Positions 21,737 through 32,279 are shown, numbered from the stretch's first letter. The stretch: DNA of 64,000 bases from Acidovorax sp. A79 (GCF_041154505.1 NZ_AP028672.1:2436001-2500000), one strand, 5' to 3'. Notes: a model not told the origin generated them from the sequence alone. Translations and numbers: made by a program.

Positions 21737-23434
21737 ATGACGACCCCTTTCAATGGCGCCGATGCGATGGTGCGCATGCTGCAGCACAACGGCGTGAAGC
21801 ACATCTTCGGCCTGTGCGGCGACACCAGCCTGCCGTTCTATGACGCCCTGGCGCGCCTGGACCACGGCATCGACCACATCCTTACCCGCGACGAGCGCAG
21901 CGCCGGCTACATGGCCGACGCCTACGCCCGCGTGACCGGCAAGGTGGGTGTGTGCGAGGGCCCCAGCGGCGGGGGCGCCACCTACCTGCTGCCCGGGCTG
22001 GTGGAGGCCAACGAGTCCTCCGTGGCGGTGCTGGGCATCACCTCGGATGTGTCGGTGGGCGCGCGCGGCAAATTCCCGCTGACCGAACTCGACCAGCAGG
22101 CGCTCTACCGCCCCCTGACCAAATGGAACACCACCATCGACCGGGTGGACCAGATTCCGCATGCCGTGCGCAGTGCTTTCCGTGCCATGACCACGGGCCG
22201 CCCCGGCGCGGCCCACATCTGCCTGCCCTACGACGTGCAAAAACATGCCATCGACCCCGCGGAGGTGTGGGCGCAGCCAGGGCATGGCCAGTTTCCCGCC
22301 CACCGCTCGGCACCCGACCCCGCGGCGGTGGACGAGGCCGCCGACCGCCTCGTGGCGGCCACGTCGCCCGTGCTCATCTGCGGCGGCGGCGTGGTGATCG
22401 CTGGCGCCAGCGCGGCGCTCGACGCCCTGGCCACGCTGCTCAACGCGCCGGTCTGCACCAGCGTGAGCGGCCAGGGCAGCCTGGCCGACACGCACCCGCT
22501 GAACGCGGGCGTGGTCGGCACCAATGGCGGGATCGATGCCACCCGCGCCGTGGTGGCGCAGGCCGACCTCGTCCTGTTCATCGGCGCGCGCGCGGGCTCC
22601 ACCACCACCGAGCACTGGCAGATGCCGTCCCGCAAGGTCACCATCCTGCACCTTGACGTGGATGCGATGACCATCGGCACCAACTACCGCACCGACGTGG
22701 CGCTGGTCGGGGATGCCCTGCTCGGCCTGCAGGCGCTGCACGCCGCGGTGCAGGCGCGCATCGGGCGCCGCCCCGCCCACGCGGCCGATGGCGGGGCGCT
22801 GGCCGGCGAGGCACGCGCCCGCAAGCAGGCCTTCTTCGCACCGCTGGCGGCATCGCTGGACCGCCCCATCAAGCCCGAGCGCGTGGTGGACGTGCTCAAC
22901 CGGCTGCTGCCGCCCCGCGCCATCGTGGTGGCCGACCCCGGCACGCCCTGCCCCTACTTCACCGCCTACTTCAACGCACCGCAATCAGGGCGCCACTTCA
23001 TCACCAACCGGGCGCACGGCGCGCTCGGTTTCGCCATGTCGGCCGGCGTGGGCGCGGCGTTCGGGCAGCCGGACTCGGTGGTGGTTTCCGTCATGGGCGA
23101 CGGCAGCTTCGGCTTCACCTGCGGGGAGCTGGAGACCATCGTGCGCCGCAACGTGCCCCTGAAGATGATCGTGTTCTCCAATGCGGTCTATGGCTGGATC
23201 AAGGCCAGCCAGAAAACCGGCTACGACGGGCGCTACTTCTCCGTGGACTTCAACCGCACCCACCATGCGCGCGTGGCCGAGGCCTTCGGCGTGAAGGCCT
23301 GGCAGGTGGAGGACCCCGCCGACCTCGAGGGCGCCATCAGGGCGGCCCTCCTGCACGACGGCCCGGCGCTGGTCGACGTGGTCTCGCAGGAACTACAGGA
23401 CACGGCCGTGCCCGTGAGCCAGTGGATGGGCTGA
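21737..23434 (+). CDS. Thiamine-pyrophosphate-dependent enzyme, acetolactate-synthase-like
   Basis: A 565-residue protein with the three domains of the acetolactate synthase/decarboxylase superfamily. Glu53 (RDERSAGYMADAYAR) is at the position of the cofactor-activating glutamate, the central domain is at about 190-330, and the TPP/metal motif starts at Gly454 (GDGSFGF, then FSNAVYG with the metal Asn). The substrate is unknown; it is not clearly IlvB, and no small subunit gene is nearby. Next come a Bug binding protein and a VOC protein, and a GntR gene is divergent, so a catabolic decarboxylase or ligase role is likely. Confidence 0.82.
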   Translation: MTTPFNGADAMVRMLQHNGVKHIFGLCGDTSLPFYDALARLDHGIDHILTRDERSAGYMADAYARVTGKVGVCEGPSGGGATYLLPGLVEANESSVAVLGITSDVSVGARGKFPLTELDQQALYRPLTKWNTTIDRVDQIPHAVRSAFRAMTTGRPGAAHICLPYDVQKHAIDPAEVWAQPGHGQFPAHRSAPDPAAVDEAADRLVAATSPVLICGGGVVIAGASAALDALATLLNAPVCTSVSGQGSLADTHPLNAGVVGTNGGIDATRAVVAQADLVLFIGARAGSTTTEHWQMPSRKVTILHLDVDAMTIGTNYRTDVALVGDALLGLQALHAAVQARIGRRPAHAADGGALAGEARARKQAFFAPLAASLDRPIKPERVVDVLNRLLPPRAIVVADPGTPCPYFTAYFNAPQSGRHFITNRAHGALGFAMSAGVGAAFGQPDSVVVSVMGDGSFGFTCGELETIVRRNVPLKMIVFSNAVYGWIKASQKTGYDGRYFSVDFNRTHHARVAEAFGVKAWQVEDPADLEGAIRAALLHDGPALVDVVSQELQDTAVPVSQWMG

Positions 23435-23506
23435 GGCCCGCCCCCCGGCATGTCCGCGGGCGCCAGCCTTGGCGCCCGCCGCTGATTCACTTGAAGAGGA
23501 GTTTCC

Positions 23507-24484
23507 ATGACCCGCACCGCGTCCCGCCGCCAGATCCTGTCGGCCGCCCTTGCATCCGCCCTGGGGCTGGGCGGCCCCGCGCTGGCCAGCAACGATGCAA
23601 ACCTCAAGCTGGTGATCACCTTTCCACCGGGGGGCAGCACCGACATCGCGGCGCGCATCCTGCAGCCCCGCCTGGCCGAGAAGGCGGGCCGCCCGGTGGT
23701 CGTGGAGAACCGGCCCGGCGCGGCCAGCCAGATCGCCACGCAGTACGTGGCCAAGTCGGCCCCGGACGGCAACACCGTGCTGGTGAGCTTCGACACCCAC
23801 GCCATCAACCCCATCGCCAAGCCCCGGCTGCCCTACGACACCTTCAAGGATTTCGCGGGCGTCTCGCTGGCGCTGCGGTTTCCGCTGGTGATCGGCGCCG
23901 CCGCCTCCGTGCCGGCCAAGGACCTGCGCGGCTTCCTCGACCTGGCCGCCAAGGCGCCCGGCAAATACAGTTACGCATCCACCGGCCTCGGCTCGATGAA
24001 CCACCTGGTGATGGAGGACATCAAGCGCCGCTCCGGCACCTTCGTGCTGCATGTGCCCTTTGGCGGCGGCGGCCCCGCCGTCCAGGCGGTGCTGGGCGAC
24101 GTGGCCAGCCTGACCTTGCTCAGCTATGCGGCGCTGCGCGGCCAGATCGCCGCGGGCAAGATCAAGCCGCTGGCCGTGACGGGCGCCCGGCGCCTGCCCG
24201 AACTGCCCGACGTGCCCACCGTGGCCGAATCGGGATTCCCCGGCTTCGAGGCCTATTCCTGGATCGGGCTGTTCGTGCCCGCCGCGACACCGGCCGCCAC
24301 GGTCCACCAGCTGACCGAGGACTTCCAGGCCACCCTGCAGACGCCCGACATCAAGGCCAGGCTCACGCAGGCGGGCTTTGAAGTCGTCGCCAGCGACGGG
24401 CCGGGCCTGGAGCGCCACGTGCGCGAGGAATACGAGCGCTGGGGCAAATTCGTGCGCGAAACCCGGCTGAAGCTGGACGAATGA
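23507..24484 (+). CDS. Bug-family periplasmic binding protein (TTT type)
   Basis: A 325-residue secreted protein. The N-terminus SRRQILSAALASALGLGGPA fits a twin-arginine signal, an unusual route for this family. The mature part has the Bug pattern: VITFPPGGSTDIAARILQP, VVENRPGAA, and LPELPDVPTVAESGFPGFEA. Bug proteins bind carboxylates or amides for tripartite tricarboxylate transporters, but no TctA/TctB genes are here, so it is an orphan. AAGAGGAG precedes the ATG. It is 72 bases after the TPP enzyme and overlaps the next gene by four bases. Confidence 0.88.
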   Translation: MTRTASRRQILSAALASALGLGGPALASNDANLKLVITFPPGGSTDIAARILQPRLAEKAGRPVVVENRPGAASQIATQYVAKSAPDGNTVLVSFDTHAINPIAKPRLPYDTFKDFAGVSLALRFPLVIGAAASVPAKDLRGFLDLAAKAPGKYSYASTGLGSMNHLVMEDIKRRSGTFVLHVPFGGGGPAVQAVLGDVASLTLLSYAALRGQIAAGKIKPLAVTGARRLPELPDVPTVAESGFPGFEAYSWIGLFVPAATPAATVHQLTEDFQATLQTPDIKARLTQAGFEVVASDGPGLERHVREEYERWGKFVRETRLKLDE

Positions 24485-25326
24485 CCATGGAGCCCCACGC
24501 CATGCCCTTCGCCCTGGACCACATCGTCATCGCCGTGGCCGACCTGCAAGCCGCCATCGCCGACTATCGCGCCCTGGGCCTGCAGGTGCTTCCCGGCGGG
24601 CAGCACCCGGGGCGCACCTCGCACAACGCCCTGGTGGTGTTTGCGGACGGCGCCTACCTGGAACTCATCGCATGGCGGGCCCCGGCCCCCGAAGAGCGCT
24701 GGTACCGCACGCTGCGCGACCATGGCGAGGGCCTGGTGGACTTCGCGCTGCGTGCGCCGGACACCGTGCAGGCGCTGGCGGACGCACGCGCGCGCGGGCT
24801 CGGCACCCTGACCGGCCCGGTCGACGGCGGCCGGCTGCGGCCCGACGGCGCGCAGCTTCGCTGGCAGACCGCGCGCCACGCCACGCCGGACGTTCCCTTC
24901 CTGTGCGGCGACATCACCCCCCGGGCCCTGCGCGTGCCCGAAGGCGCCGCCCGGGTCCACCCCAACGGCGCAGAGGGCGCTGCGGCGCTGACGGTGGCCG
25001 TGCACGACCTGGATGCCACCCTGGCGCGCTACCAGGCCCTGCTGGGCGCGCAGGCGCAGGCCGCCACCCTGGCCAGCGCAGGCGGAATCCGCACCGCGCG
25101 GCTCCCGCTGGGCAGCACGCTGCTGTGGCTGCAGAGCCCCGAGCGCGCGGCCAGCGCCCCCGGCGCGGCAGAACCGCCCGCCGCCCAGGCGCTGCGCGAG
25201 CGGCTGGCCTCGCGCGGCGAAGGGCCCTGCGCGCTGGTCCTTCGCCGCCGCGCTGACACGCTCCCGCCCGGCACCGCGGCCACCCTCGGCGTCGCGCTCC
25301 AATGGCTGGCCGCCGAGATTCCCTAA
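24481..25326 (+). CDS. VOC-superfamily (glyoxalase-like) protein
   Basis: A 281-residue protein with a glyoxalase-like first half (FALDHIVIAVADLQAAIADY, then ALGLQVLPGGQHPGRTSHN and YLELIAW) and a second, weaker module after residue 165 (AALTVAVHDLDATLARYQAL). This is the Glyoxalase_3 layout. The His of DHIVIA and the Glu of YLELI are at usual metal-ligand positions. The reaction is unknown. The ATGA overlap with the Bug gene indicates one transcript and suggests a shared pathway with the TPP enzyme. Confidence 0.75.
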   Translation: MTMEPHAMPFALDHIVIAVADLQAAIADYRALGLQVLPGGQHPGRTSHNALVVFADGAYLELIAWRAPAPEERWYRTLRDHGEGLVDFALRAPDTVQALADARARGLGTLTGPVDGGRLRPDGAQLRWQTARHATPDVPFLCGDITPRALRVPEGAARVHPNGAEGAAALTVAVHDLDATLARYQALLGAQAQAATLASAGGIRTARLPLGSTLLWLQSPERAASAPGAAEPPAAQALRERLASRGEGPCALVLRRRADTLPPGTAATLGVALQWLAAEIP

Positions 25327-25360
25327 ACTGCCAGCTTTTGATTCCCTCCGCCTGCCCGAC

Positions 25361-26197
25361 ATGAACACCACCGCCGCTCCCACCTCCCTGCCCGTCATCG
25401 CCTTCATCGGCGGTGGCAACATGGCCAGCGCCATCATTGGCGGGCTGATCCACCAGGGCCACCCCGCCCGCGACATCGAAGTGGTCGAGCCCTGGCCCGA
25501 AGCGCGCGAGGCGCTGCGCAAGAACTACGGGATCGAGGCCCAGCCCGAAGCCGGCCCCGCCCTGCAGCGCGCCCGCATCGTGGTCTGGGCCGTCAAGCCC
25601 CAGACCTTCAAGGACGCGGCCGCCCAGGCCCGGGCCCACACGCAGGACGCGCTGCACCTGAGCGTGGCCGCCGGCATCCGCTCGGACAGCATCGCCCAAT
25701 GGCTGGGCACCGAACGCATCGTGCGCACCATGCCCAACACGCCGGCGCTGGTGGGCAAGGGCATGAGCGCGCTGTATGCCCGCCCCGCCGTGGACGCGGC
25801 CGCCCGCGTGCAGGTCGAGTCCATCATGGCGTCCACCGGGGAATTCCTGTGGGTGGAAAGCGAAAAGCAGCTCGACGCGGTCACGGCGCTGTCGGGTTCG
25901 GGCCCGGCGTATGTCTTTTACTTCCTGGAAGCCATGACCCGCGCGGGCGTCGGCATGGGGCTGTCGCAGCAGCAGGCGCACCAGCTGGCCGTGGGCACGT
26001 TCGTGGGCGCATCGGAGCTGGCGCGCCGCTCCGACGAGCCGCCCGCCGTGCTGCGCCAGCGCGTCACCTCCAAAGGCGGCACCACCTACGCGGCGCTGCA
26101 GTCCATGGAGGCCGCGGGCATGGGCGCGAGCTTCGAGGCCGCCATGCGCGCCGCCGAGCAGCGGGCGCTTGAACTGGGCGATGAATTCGGCGGCTAA
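25361..26197 (+). CDS. proC: Pyrroline-5-carboxylate reductase
   Basis: A 278-residue NAD(P)H enzyme for the last step of proline synthesis. The Rossmann motif is VIAFIGGGNMASAIIGGLI near residue 12, followed by VWAVKPQ, RTMPNTPALVGKGMSALY and the C-terminal dimer segment LSGSGPAYVFYFLEAM with RQRVTSKGGTTYAAL. The ATG at 25361 gives the standard length. It begins 34 bases after the VOC gene and may be co-transcribed with it, although its function is unrelated. ubiA is convergent. Confidence 0.96.
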   Translation: MNTTAAPTSLPVIAFIGGGNMASAIIGGLIHQGHPARDIEVVEPWPEAREALRKNYGIEAQPEAGPALQRARIVVWAVKPQTFKDAAAQARAHTQDALHLSVAAGIRSDSIAQWLGTERIVRTMPNTPALVGKGMSALYARPAVDAAARVQVESIMASTGEFLWVESEKQLDAVTALSGSGPAYVFYFLEAMTRAGVGMGLSQQQAHQLAVGTFVGASELARRSDEPPAVLRQRVTSKGGTTYAALQSMEAAGMGASFEAAMRAAEQRALELGDEFGG

Positions 26198-26291
26198 GCC
26201 CCGAGGCGCTGCCCTGGCCGGGGCCATGCCGTCCGCGGCCAGCGGGTACCGCGCAGCCCCGTGACAAGCGGAGACACCGTCTGCAAACGGG

Positions 26292-27179
26292 TCAATGGGC
26301 CGCCAGCTGGCGCAGCAGATAGCTGCCGGCGATCCCCGCGAACACCGTGGCGCCGAGCCAGTGGTTGACCCGGAAGGCCTTGAAGCACCCCTCGCGGGTG
26401 CGGTGGCGGATCAGGCGCCAATGCCACAGCACCTGCACGAGCGCACCGGCTATTGCTATGTAAAGCATAGCACCTAGCGCATACCGATCAAGCGCTACAG
26501 CCCAAATGGACAGGAAGAGCAGATAGAACGCAACGATGGCCGCCACGTCCAGGCGGCCCAGCGTGATGGCCGAGGTCTTGATGCCGATCCGCAGGTCGTC
26601 GTCGCGGTCCACCATGGCGTATTCGGTGTCGTAGGCCAGCACCCAGAACAGGTTGCCCAGCCACATCCACCAGGCCACGGCAGGCACCGCGCCCTGCACC
26701 GCGGCGAACGCGATCACGATGCCGAAATTGAACGCGATGCCCAGCACCGCCTGCGGCATGGAGATCACGCGCTTGGAGAACGGGTAGGCGATGGCCACCA
26801 GCAGCGCGGGCACCGACCAGGCGATGGCCGCGGCGTTGGTGGTGAGCACCAGGCCGAACGCCAGCAGCGCCAGCACCGCGCCCAGGGCCAGGGCTTCCTT
26901 CACGCCCACGGCGCCCGTGGTGACCGGGCGCTGCGCCGTGCGCTTGACATGCCTGTCGAAGTCGCGGTCGGCCACGTCGTTCACGCAGCAGCCCGCGCTG
27001 CGCATGAGGATGGTGCCCAGCACGAACACCGCCAGCAGGTGCCAGCCCGGAAACCCGTCCGCCGCGATCCACAGCGCGCTGAGCGTGGGCCACAGGCATA
27101 CCAGCCAGCCGGCGGGGCGGTCCCAGCGGATGAGGTCAAGGTACAGGGCGAAGCGGCTGCGCAAAGATACGGACGGCAT
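26292..27179 (-). CDS. ubiA: 4-hydroxybenzoate polyprenyltransferase
   Basis: A 295-residue membrane enzyme that attaches the polyprenyl chain to 4-hydroxybenzoate in ubiquinone synthesis. Both aspartate-rich motifs are present: [19 protein letters not shown] (about residue 70) and [12 protein letters not shown] (about residue 190), with eight or so membrane helices. ATG at 27179 fits the family; the upstream extension to 27293 does not. Residues about 224-244 are encoded by a dispersed repeat (26448-26510) that keeps the frame open. Confidence 0.95.
   Translation of the reverse strand: MPSVSLRSRFALYLDLIRWDRPAGWLVCLWPTLSALWIAADGFPGWHLLAVFVLGTILMRSAGCCVNDVADRDFDRHVKRTAQRPVTTGAVGVKEALALGAVLALLAFGLVLTTNAAAIAWSVPALLVAIAYPFSKRVISMPQAVLGIAFNFGIVIAFAAVQGAVPAVAWWMWLGNLFWVLAYDTEYAMVDRDDDLRIGIKTSAITLGRLDVAAIVAFYLLFLSIWAVALDRYALGAMLYIAIAGALVQVLWHWRLIRHRTREGCFKAFRVNHWLGATVFAGIAGSYLLRQLAAH
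26448..26510. repeat. Small palindromic repeat inside ubiA
   Basis: Contains TGCTATG/CATAGCA (26454-26460 and 26466-26472) and TAGCGC/GCGCTA (26475-26480 and 26492-26497). The same style of element, with CGCTTGAT and a second arm, occurs intergenically at 49500-49545. It is AT-richer than the surrounding gene. Confidence 0.55.
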
Positions 27180-27308
27180 GCGGGCTGAGCGGAAAAGGAC
27201 GGTGGAAACCCGCCGGACACGCGGGCGCACCGAATGTAGCAGGGAGGGTACGGGCAGCCCGAAGAACCGGTAAAGTCTCCCGTTCCCTTCCACTACGGAC
27301 CAGCCCGC

Positions 27309-30300
27309 ATGCCCCGATCATCGAGCCCCCAGGCCGCCACGCGCTTTGCCATCCCCCGCACGCTGCTGGCGGGTTTCGTGGTGGCGGCCCTGGCCACGCT
27401 GGTCATCGCTCTGGTCAATTTCCGCGCCTCCGAACTGCGCGCCGACGCGGTCGATGCGATGGACCGGACCACCCTGGCGATGCGCCAGCTCAATCTGCTG
27501 AGTTCGGCCCTCAAGGACGCGGAGACGGGCCAGCGGGGCTACCTGCTGACGGGCGAAGCCCCCTACCTGCAGCCCTACCAGCTCGCGCTCACCGCGGTGG
27601 AGCGGCAGATGTCCGCCCTGAAGGCCAGCACGGCGGACAACCCCGTGCAGCGGCGGCTGGTGGTGCAGATCGATGACCTGGCCCAGCAAAAGCTGCGCGA
27701 GCTGAACGAAACCATCGAGCTGCGCAAGGCCGGCAATGCCGACGGCGCGATGGCGCTCGTGCGCACCGATGCCGGCAAGAACCTCATGGACCGCGTGCGC
27801 GACCTGGCCGCCGACCTGTTCACGCTGCAAAGCCAGCAGCTGGAAGCCCGCCGCCAGCAGTGGGTGGATGCCGCCACGGCCTCCGCCTACTACTCGTGGG
27901 GCGGCTCGCTGGTGCTGCTGGTGCTGATCTGCGTCTCCGCCGCGCTGACCGCGCGCGAATACCGCGCCAAGGCCCTGCAGTCCTGGGTGGCGGCGGGCCT
28001 CACCGGCCTGGGCCAGCGCATCCAGGGCGACCACCGGCTCGAGGACATCGGCGAGCTGGCCCTGGAATACCTGGCCACCTACCTCAAGGCCTCCGTCGGC
28101 GCGGGCTATGCGGCCAATGGCCACGGCAGCTTCGCGCTGTTTGGCGGCTATGCCCTGCCGCGCGAACGCCTGGAGCAGAAGCTCCTCGCGGGCGAGGGCC
28201 TCGTCGGGCAGGCCGTGCGCTCGCGCCAGCTGCTGCATGTGCGCGATGTGCCGCCGGGCCACCTGCAGGTCGCCTCGGGCACCGGGCAGTCCGGCCCGGC
28301 CGAGCTGCTGGTGGCGCCCGCGGTGGAAAACGGCGAAGTCTTCGCCGTGATCGAGCTGGGCTTCTACCGGCCGGTGGGCGAGGCCGAGCGCGACCTGATG
28401 GAGCGCGCCTCGAAGATGCTGGCCGTGGCCATCCGCTCGGGCATCGACCGCACGCGCCTTGAATCCCTGCTGGAAGAAACCCAGCGCCAGTCCGAGGAGC
28501 TGCAGATGCAGCAGGAAGAGCTGCGGGTCAACAACGAGGAGCTGGAGCAGCAAAGCCGCGTGCTGCAGGAATCGCAGGCGCAGATGGAAGTGCAGCAGAC
28601 CGAGCTGGAGCAGACCAACGCGCACCTGGAAGAGCAGACCCAGCAGCTCGAGCACCAGCGCGAACAGCTCCTGCGCGCCCAGAGCGCGCTGACCGACAAG
28701 GCCCGCGAGCTGGAACTGTCGAGCCAGTACAAGAGCGAATTCCTGGCCAACATGAGCCATGAGCTGCGCACGCCCCTCAACTCCACGCTGATCCTGGCCA
28801 AGCTGCTGTCGGACAACAAGCCCGGCAACCTCAGCGGCGACCAGGTGAAGTACGCGCAGACCATCTACGCGGCCGGCAACGACCTGCTGGCGCTCATTAA
28901 TGACATCCTGGATCTGTCCAAGATCGAGGCAGGCCAGGCCACCGTGGCCGTGGAGCCGGTTTCCATCGCACGGGCCGTGCAGGCACTGGTGGACCCGCTG
29001 CGCCCGCTGGCCCAGGAAAGGGGCCTGGCGCTCAACGCCACCGTGGCCCCGGACGTGCCCGCGACCATGGACACCGACCCCCTGCGCCTGGGACAGGTGC
29101 TCAAGAACCTGCTGTCGAATGCGATCAAGTTCACCGAGCAGGGCTCGGTGGCGCTGCACGTGTCCCGCAACCCCGGCGACACGCTGTCGTTCGTGGTCAA
29201 GGACACCGGCATCGGCATTCCCGCGCACCAGCAGGAACTGATCTTCGAAGCCTTCCGCCAGGCCGATGGCAGCACCCACCGCAAGTACGGCGGCACGGGC
29301 CTGGGCCTGTCGATCTCACGCGACCTGGCGCAGCTGCTGGGCGGGCACATCACCGTGGAAAGCACGCCCGGCCAGGGCAGCGTGTTCACGCTGGTCCTGC
29401 CCCTGCAGCTGGAAGCGGCCATGCCGGTGGCGCCCCTCCTGCCCGCGCGCGTGCGCGCGGAGTCCGCCCCGCCCGCCGATGCGCCCGCGCGGCTGCCTGC
29501 CGCGGCGCCGCAGGACGCCCCGCCCCCTCCGGGCACCCGCGCAGGCCCGGCGCCACTGCCGCGCGCCGGTGCGCGCAGCATTCTCATCATCGAGGACGAC
29601 GAACGCTTTGCGCACATCCTGCGCGACCTGGCCCAGGAAATGGGCTTCGAGTGCGCCGTGGCCCTGAACGCCGCCGACGGCATGCTGGCCGCCACGCAGA
29701 GCCTGCCCAGCGCCATCGTGCTGGACGTGAACCTGCCGGACTTCTCGGGACTGGGCGTGCTCGACCAGCTCAAGCGCAACCCGGCCACGCGCCACATCCC
29801 CGTGCACGTGGTGTCGGTGGCCGACTATTCGCAGGAAGCCATGGGCCGGGGCGCCGTGGGCTACGCGCTCAAGCCGGTCAAGCGCGAGGAACTGGTGCAT
29901 GCGCTGGAGCGCCTGGAGGCCAAGTTCACCCAGAACATGCACCGCGTGCTGGTGGTCGAAGACGACGAGCGCCAGCGGGAAAGCGTGCGCCACCTGCTCA
30001 GCCGCGATGGCGTGGAGATCGTCTGCGCCGGCACCGCCGCCGCCGCCCTCGAACACCTGCGCGGCGCGACCTTCGACTGCATGGTGATGGACCTGAACCT
30101 GCCCGACCTGAACGGCTACGAGCTGCTGCAGCAGATGACCGAGCAGGACTGCGTGTCGTTCCCGCCCGTCATCGTGTACACCGGCAGGGCGCTGTCGCGC
30201 GACGAGGAACAGCTGCTGCGGCGCTTCTCCAAGTCCATCATCATCAAGGACGCCCGCTCGCCCGAGCGGCTGCTGGACGAAGTCACGCTGTTCCTGCACC

Positions 30301-30761
30301 AGGTGGAGTCCGAGCTGTCCGCCGAACACCGCCAGATGCTGCAGGTGGCCCGCAACCGGGACACGGCCCTGGAAGGGCGCACCGTGCTCGTGGTGGAGGA
30401 CGACGTGCGCAACGTGTTCGCGCTCTCCAGCATCCTCGAGCCCTCGGGCATCCGCGTGGAGATCGCCCGCAACGGCCGCGAAGCGCTGGACGCCCTGGCC
30501 CGCGCCGACAGCGGCGCAAGCGCCCATGCCATCGACCTCGTGCTCATGGACATCATGATGCCGGAGATGGACGGCTACACCGCCATGCGCGAGATTCGCG
30601 CCCGCCCGGAATGGCGGCGCCTGCCCATCATTGCGCTCACCGCCAAGGCCATGAAGGACGACCAGGAAAAATGCCTGGCGGCCGGAGCCAACGACTACAT
30701 CGCCAAGCCGCTCGACGTGGAAAAGCTGCTGTCGCTGGTGCGGGTCTGGATGCCCAAGTAA
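27309..30761 (+). CDS. Hybrid sensor histidine kinase: CHASE3-GAF-kinase with three receiver domains
   Basis: A 1150-residue inner-membrane kinase. In order: membrane helix 18-38, periplasmic CHASE3-type helical domain about 40-190, membrane helix 195-215, GAF domain about 245-375, a long Glu/Gln-rich coiled coil 378-480, HisKA with His484 ([10 protein letters not shown]), ATPase domain to about 710 (DTGIGIP and GGTGLGLSI), then receivers with Asp806, Asp928 and Asp1081. The linker at 715-755 is rich in Pro and Ala. It starts a four-gene cluster with cheR, cheB and a receiver-kinase; the stimulus is unknown. Confidence 0.92.
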   Translation: MPRSSSPQAATRFAIPRTLLAGFVVAALATLVIALVNFRASELRADAVDAMDRTTLAMRQLNLLSSALKDAETGQRGYLLTGEAPYLQPYQLALTAVERQMSALKASTADNPVQRRLVVQIDDLAQQKLRELNETIELRKAGNADGAMALVRTDAGKNLMDRVRDLAADLFTLQSQQLEARRQQWVDAATASAYYSWGGSLVLLVLICVSAALTAREYRAKALQSWVAAGLTGLGQRIQGDHRLEDIGELALEYLATYLKASVGAGYAANGHGSFALFGGYALPRERLEQKLLAGEGLVGQAVRSRQLLHVRDVPPGHLQVASGTGQSGPAELLVAPAVENGEVFAVIELGFYRPVGEAERDLMERASKMLAVAIRSGIDRTRLESLLEETQRQSEELQMQQEELRVNNEELEQQSRVLQESQAQMEVQQTELEQTNAHLEEQTQQLEHQREQLLRAQSALTDKARELELSSQYKSEFLANMSHELRTPLNSTLILAKLLSDNKPGNLSGDQVKYAQTIYAAGNDLLALINDILDLSKIEAGQATVAVEPVSIARAVQALVDPLRPLAQERGLALNATVAPDVPATMDTDPLRLGQVLKNLLSNAIKFTEQGSVALHVSRNPGDTLSFVVKDTGIGIPAHQQELIFEAFRQADGSTHRKYGGTGLGLSISRDLAQLLGGHITVESTPGQGSVFTLVLPLQLEAAMPVAPLLPARVRAESAPPADAPARLPAAAPQDAPPPPGTRAGPAPLPRAGARSILIIEDDERFAHILRDLAQEMGFECAVALNAADGMLAATQSLPSAIVLDVNLPDFSGLGVLDQLKRNPATRHIPVHVVSVADYSQEAMGRGAVGYALKPVKREELVHALERLEAKFTQNMHRVLVVEDDERQRESVRHLLSRDGVEIVCAGTAAAALEHLRGATFDCMVMDLNLPDLNGYELLQQMTEQDCVSFPPVIVYTGRALSRDEEQLLRRFSKSIIIKDARSPERLLDEVTLFLHQVESELSAEHRQMLQVARNRDTALEGRTVLVVEDDVRNVFALSSILEPSGIRVEIARNGREALDALARADSGASAHAIDLVLMDIMMPEMDGYTAMREIRARPEWRRLPIIALTAKAMKDDQEKCLAAGANDYIAKPLDVEKLLSLVRVWMPK

Positions 30762-30775
30762 CCCGGCAGCGCACC

Positions 30776-31615
30776 ATGCCCCACCGCAAGAAGGCACGCA
30801 CGGCGGACATCGAGCAGCGCCTGCTGATCGATGCGATCTACCACCGCTACCACTACGATTTCAGGGGCTATGCGCAGGCGTCCCTCAAGCGGCGATTGAA
30901 CACGGCCCTGCTGCAGTTCCAGTGCCAGACGCTGTCGCAGCTGCAGGACCGCGTGCTGCACGAGCCCGCGGTGTTCCCGGCACTGCTCGAGTACCTCACG
31001 GTGCAGGTCAGCGACATGTTCCGCGACCCAAGCTACTTCCTGTCGCTGCGCAACGAGGTGGTGCCCCTGCTGCGCACCTACCCGTCGCTCAAGGTCTGGG
31101 TGGCGGGCTGCAGCGCGGGCGAGGAGGTGTATTCGCTGGCCATCCTGCTGCACGAGGAAGGCCTGCTCGAGCGCACGCTGATCTACGCCACCGACATCAA
31201 CCCCCATGCGCTGCATGCCGCCGAGGCCGGCGTGTTCGACGTGGCCCGTGTCGCGTCCTTCACCGAGAACCATGCCCGCTCGGGCGCGCGCAGCTCCCTG
31301 TCGGACTACTACTCGGCCCACTACGGGCGGGCGGTGTTCGACAAGTCGCTCAAGGAGCACATGGTGTTCTCGGACCACAGCCTGGCCACCGACAGCGTGT
31401 TCGCCGAGATGCACCTGGTCTCCTGCCGCAACGTGCTCATCTACTTCGAGCGCGAACTGCAGGACCGGGCGCTGGGGCTGTTCCGCGACGCGCTGTGCCA
31501 CCGGGGCTTCCTGGGCCTGGGCTCCAAGGAGTCGCTGCGGTTCTCCGGCCAGGCGGATGCCTTTGACGACCTCGTGCCCGAGGACCGCATCTACCGCAAG
31601 AAGGCGGGCCTGTGA
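30776..31615 (+). CDS. CheR-type protein glutamate methyltransferase
   Basis: A 279-residue protein with the CheR N-terminal helical domain (RYHYDFRGYAQASLKRRLN) and a SAM-binding domain (KVWVAGCSAGEEVYSLAILL; ATDINPHAL; VSCRNVLIYF). It lacks the TPR extension of some homologues. CheR proteins methylate glutamates on chemoreceptors using SAM, but no chemoreceptor or CheA gene is in the cluster, so the target is unknown. The ATG at 30776 is 14 bases after the hybrid kinase. The gene overlaps cheB by four bases. Confidence 0.9.
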   Translation: MPHRKKARTADIEQRLLIDAIYHRYHYDFRGYAQASLKRRLNTALLQFQCQTLSQLQDRVLHEPAVFPALLEYLTVQVSDMFRDPSYFLSLRNEVVPLLRTYPSLKVWVAGCSAGEEVYSLAILLHEEGLLERTLIYATDINPHALHAAEAGVFDVARVASFTENHARSGARSSLSDYYSAHYGRAVFDKSLKEHMVFSDHSLATDSVFAEMHLVSCRNVLIYFERELQDRALGLFRDALCHRGFLGLGSKESLRFSGQADAFDDLVPEDRIYRKKAGL

Positions 31616-32223
31616 CGCGGCCACGACACCCGCCAGCCGAGCCCCTGGAGGGCTACGACGCCATCGTGGTGGGCGGGTCCTCCGGCGGCATCGATGCGCT
31701 CATGCAGGTGCTGCCCGCGCTGCCCGCCAGCCTGCGCGCCGCGGTGCTGATCGTGCTGCACCTGCCCCGCGACCGGCGCAGCCTGCTGGCGGAGATCTTC
31801 CGGCAACGCTGCGCGCTCCCCCTGCACGAAGCGCAGGACAAGCAGTCCATCGCCCCGGGCACGGTGTACTTCGCGCCGCCGGACTACCACCTGCTGGTGG
31901 ATGCGGGGCCGGGCATCGCGCTGTCCGTGGACGCGCCCGTGCATTTCTCGCGCCCCTCGATCGACGTGCTCTTCGAATCCGCGGCCGACCAGTATGGCGG
32001 CCGCCTGGTGGGCATCCTGCTCTCGGGCGCCAACGAGGACGGGGCCCACGGCCTGCGGTCCATCCGCGCCGCGGGCGGGCTGGCCATCGTCCAGGAACCC
32101 GCCAGCGCGGCCATGCCCACCATGCCGCAGGCCGCGCTGGCCTGCACCGAGGCCCACCACGTCCTGCCCCCCAAAGGCATTGCCGATCTGATCGCAGACC
32201 TGCACCGCCAGCGCCTGCTGTGA
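31612..32223 (+). CDS. CheB-type methylesterase catalytic domain
   Basis: A 203-residue protein with only the CheB esterase domain and no receiver domain. The catalytic triad is visible as Ser23 (GGSSGG), His50 (VLHLP) and Asp143 (GANEDGA). Without a receiver its activity would not be controlled by direct phosphorylation. The start is GTG at 31612 within the stop region of cheR. The stop overlaps an ATG (TGATG) of the next frame, so cheR, cheB and the kinase are likely translated in a coupled way. Confidence 0.9.
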   Translation: MTRPRHPPAEPLEGYDAIVVGGSSGGIDALMQVLPALPASLRAAVLIVLHLPRDRRSLLAEIFRQRCALPLHEAQDKQSIAPGTVYFAPPDYHLLVDAGPGIALSVDAPVHFSRPSIDVLFESAADQYGGRLVGILLSGANEDGAHGLRSIRAAGGLAIVQEPASAAMPTMPQAALACTEAHHVLPPKGIADLIADLHRQRLL

Positions 32224-32279
32224 TGCACCGCGCCCTTACCCACCCCGACGCCCACATCCTCTCCCCGCACGCGAAGACC

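Noticed and set aside
27318..29279. Open frame of 653 codons opposite the hybrid kinase
   Set aside because: Its leucine/histidine pattern mirrors the coiled coil on the other strand; no independent coding signal.
29651..30775. Upstream extension of the cheR frame inside the hybrid kinase gene
   Set aside because: The added sequence is Arg/Ala-rich and overlaps receiver domains in another frame; the CheR domain starts right at the ATG at 30776.
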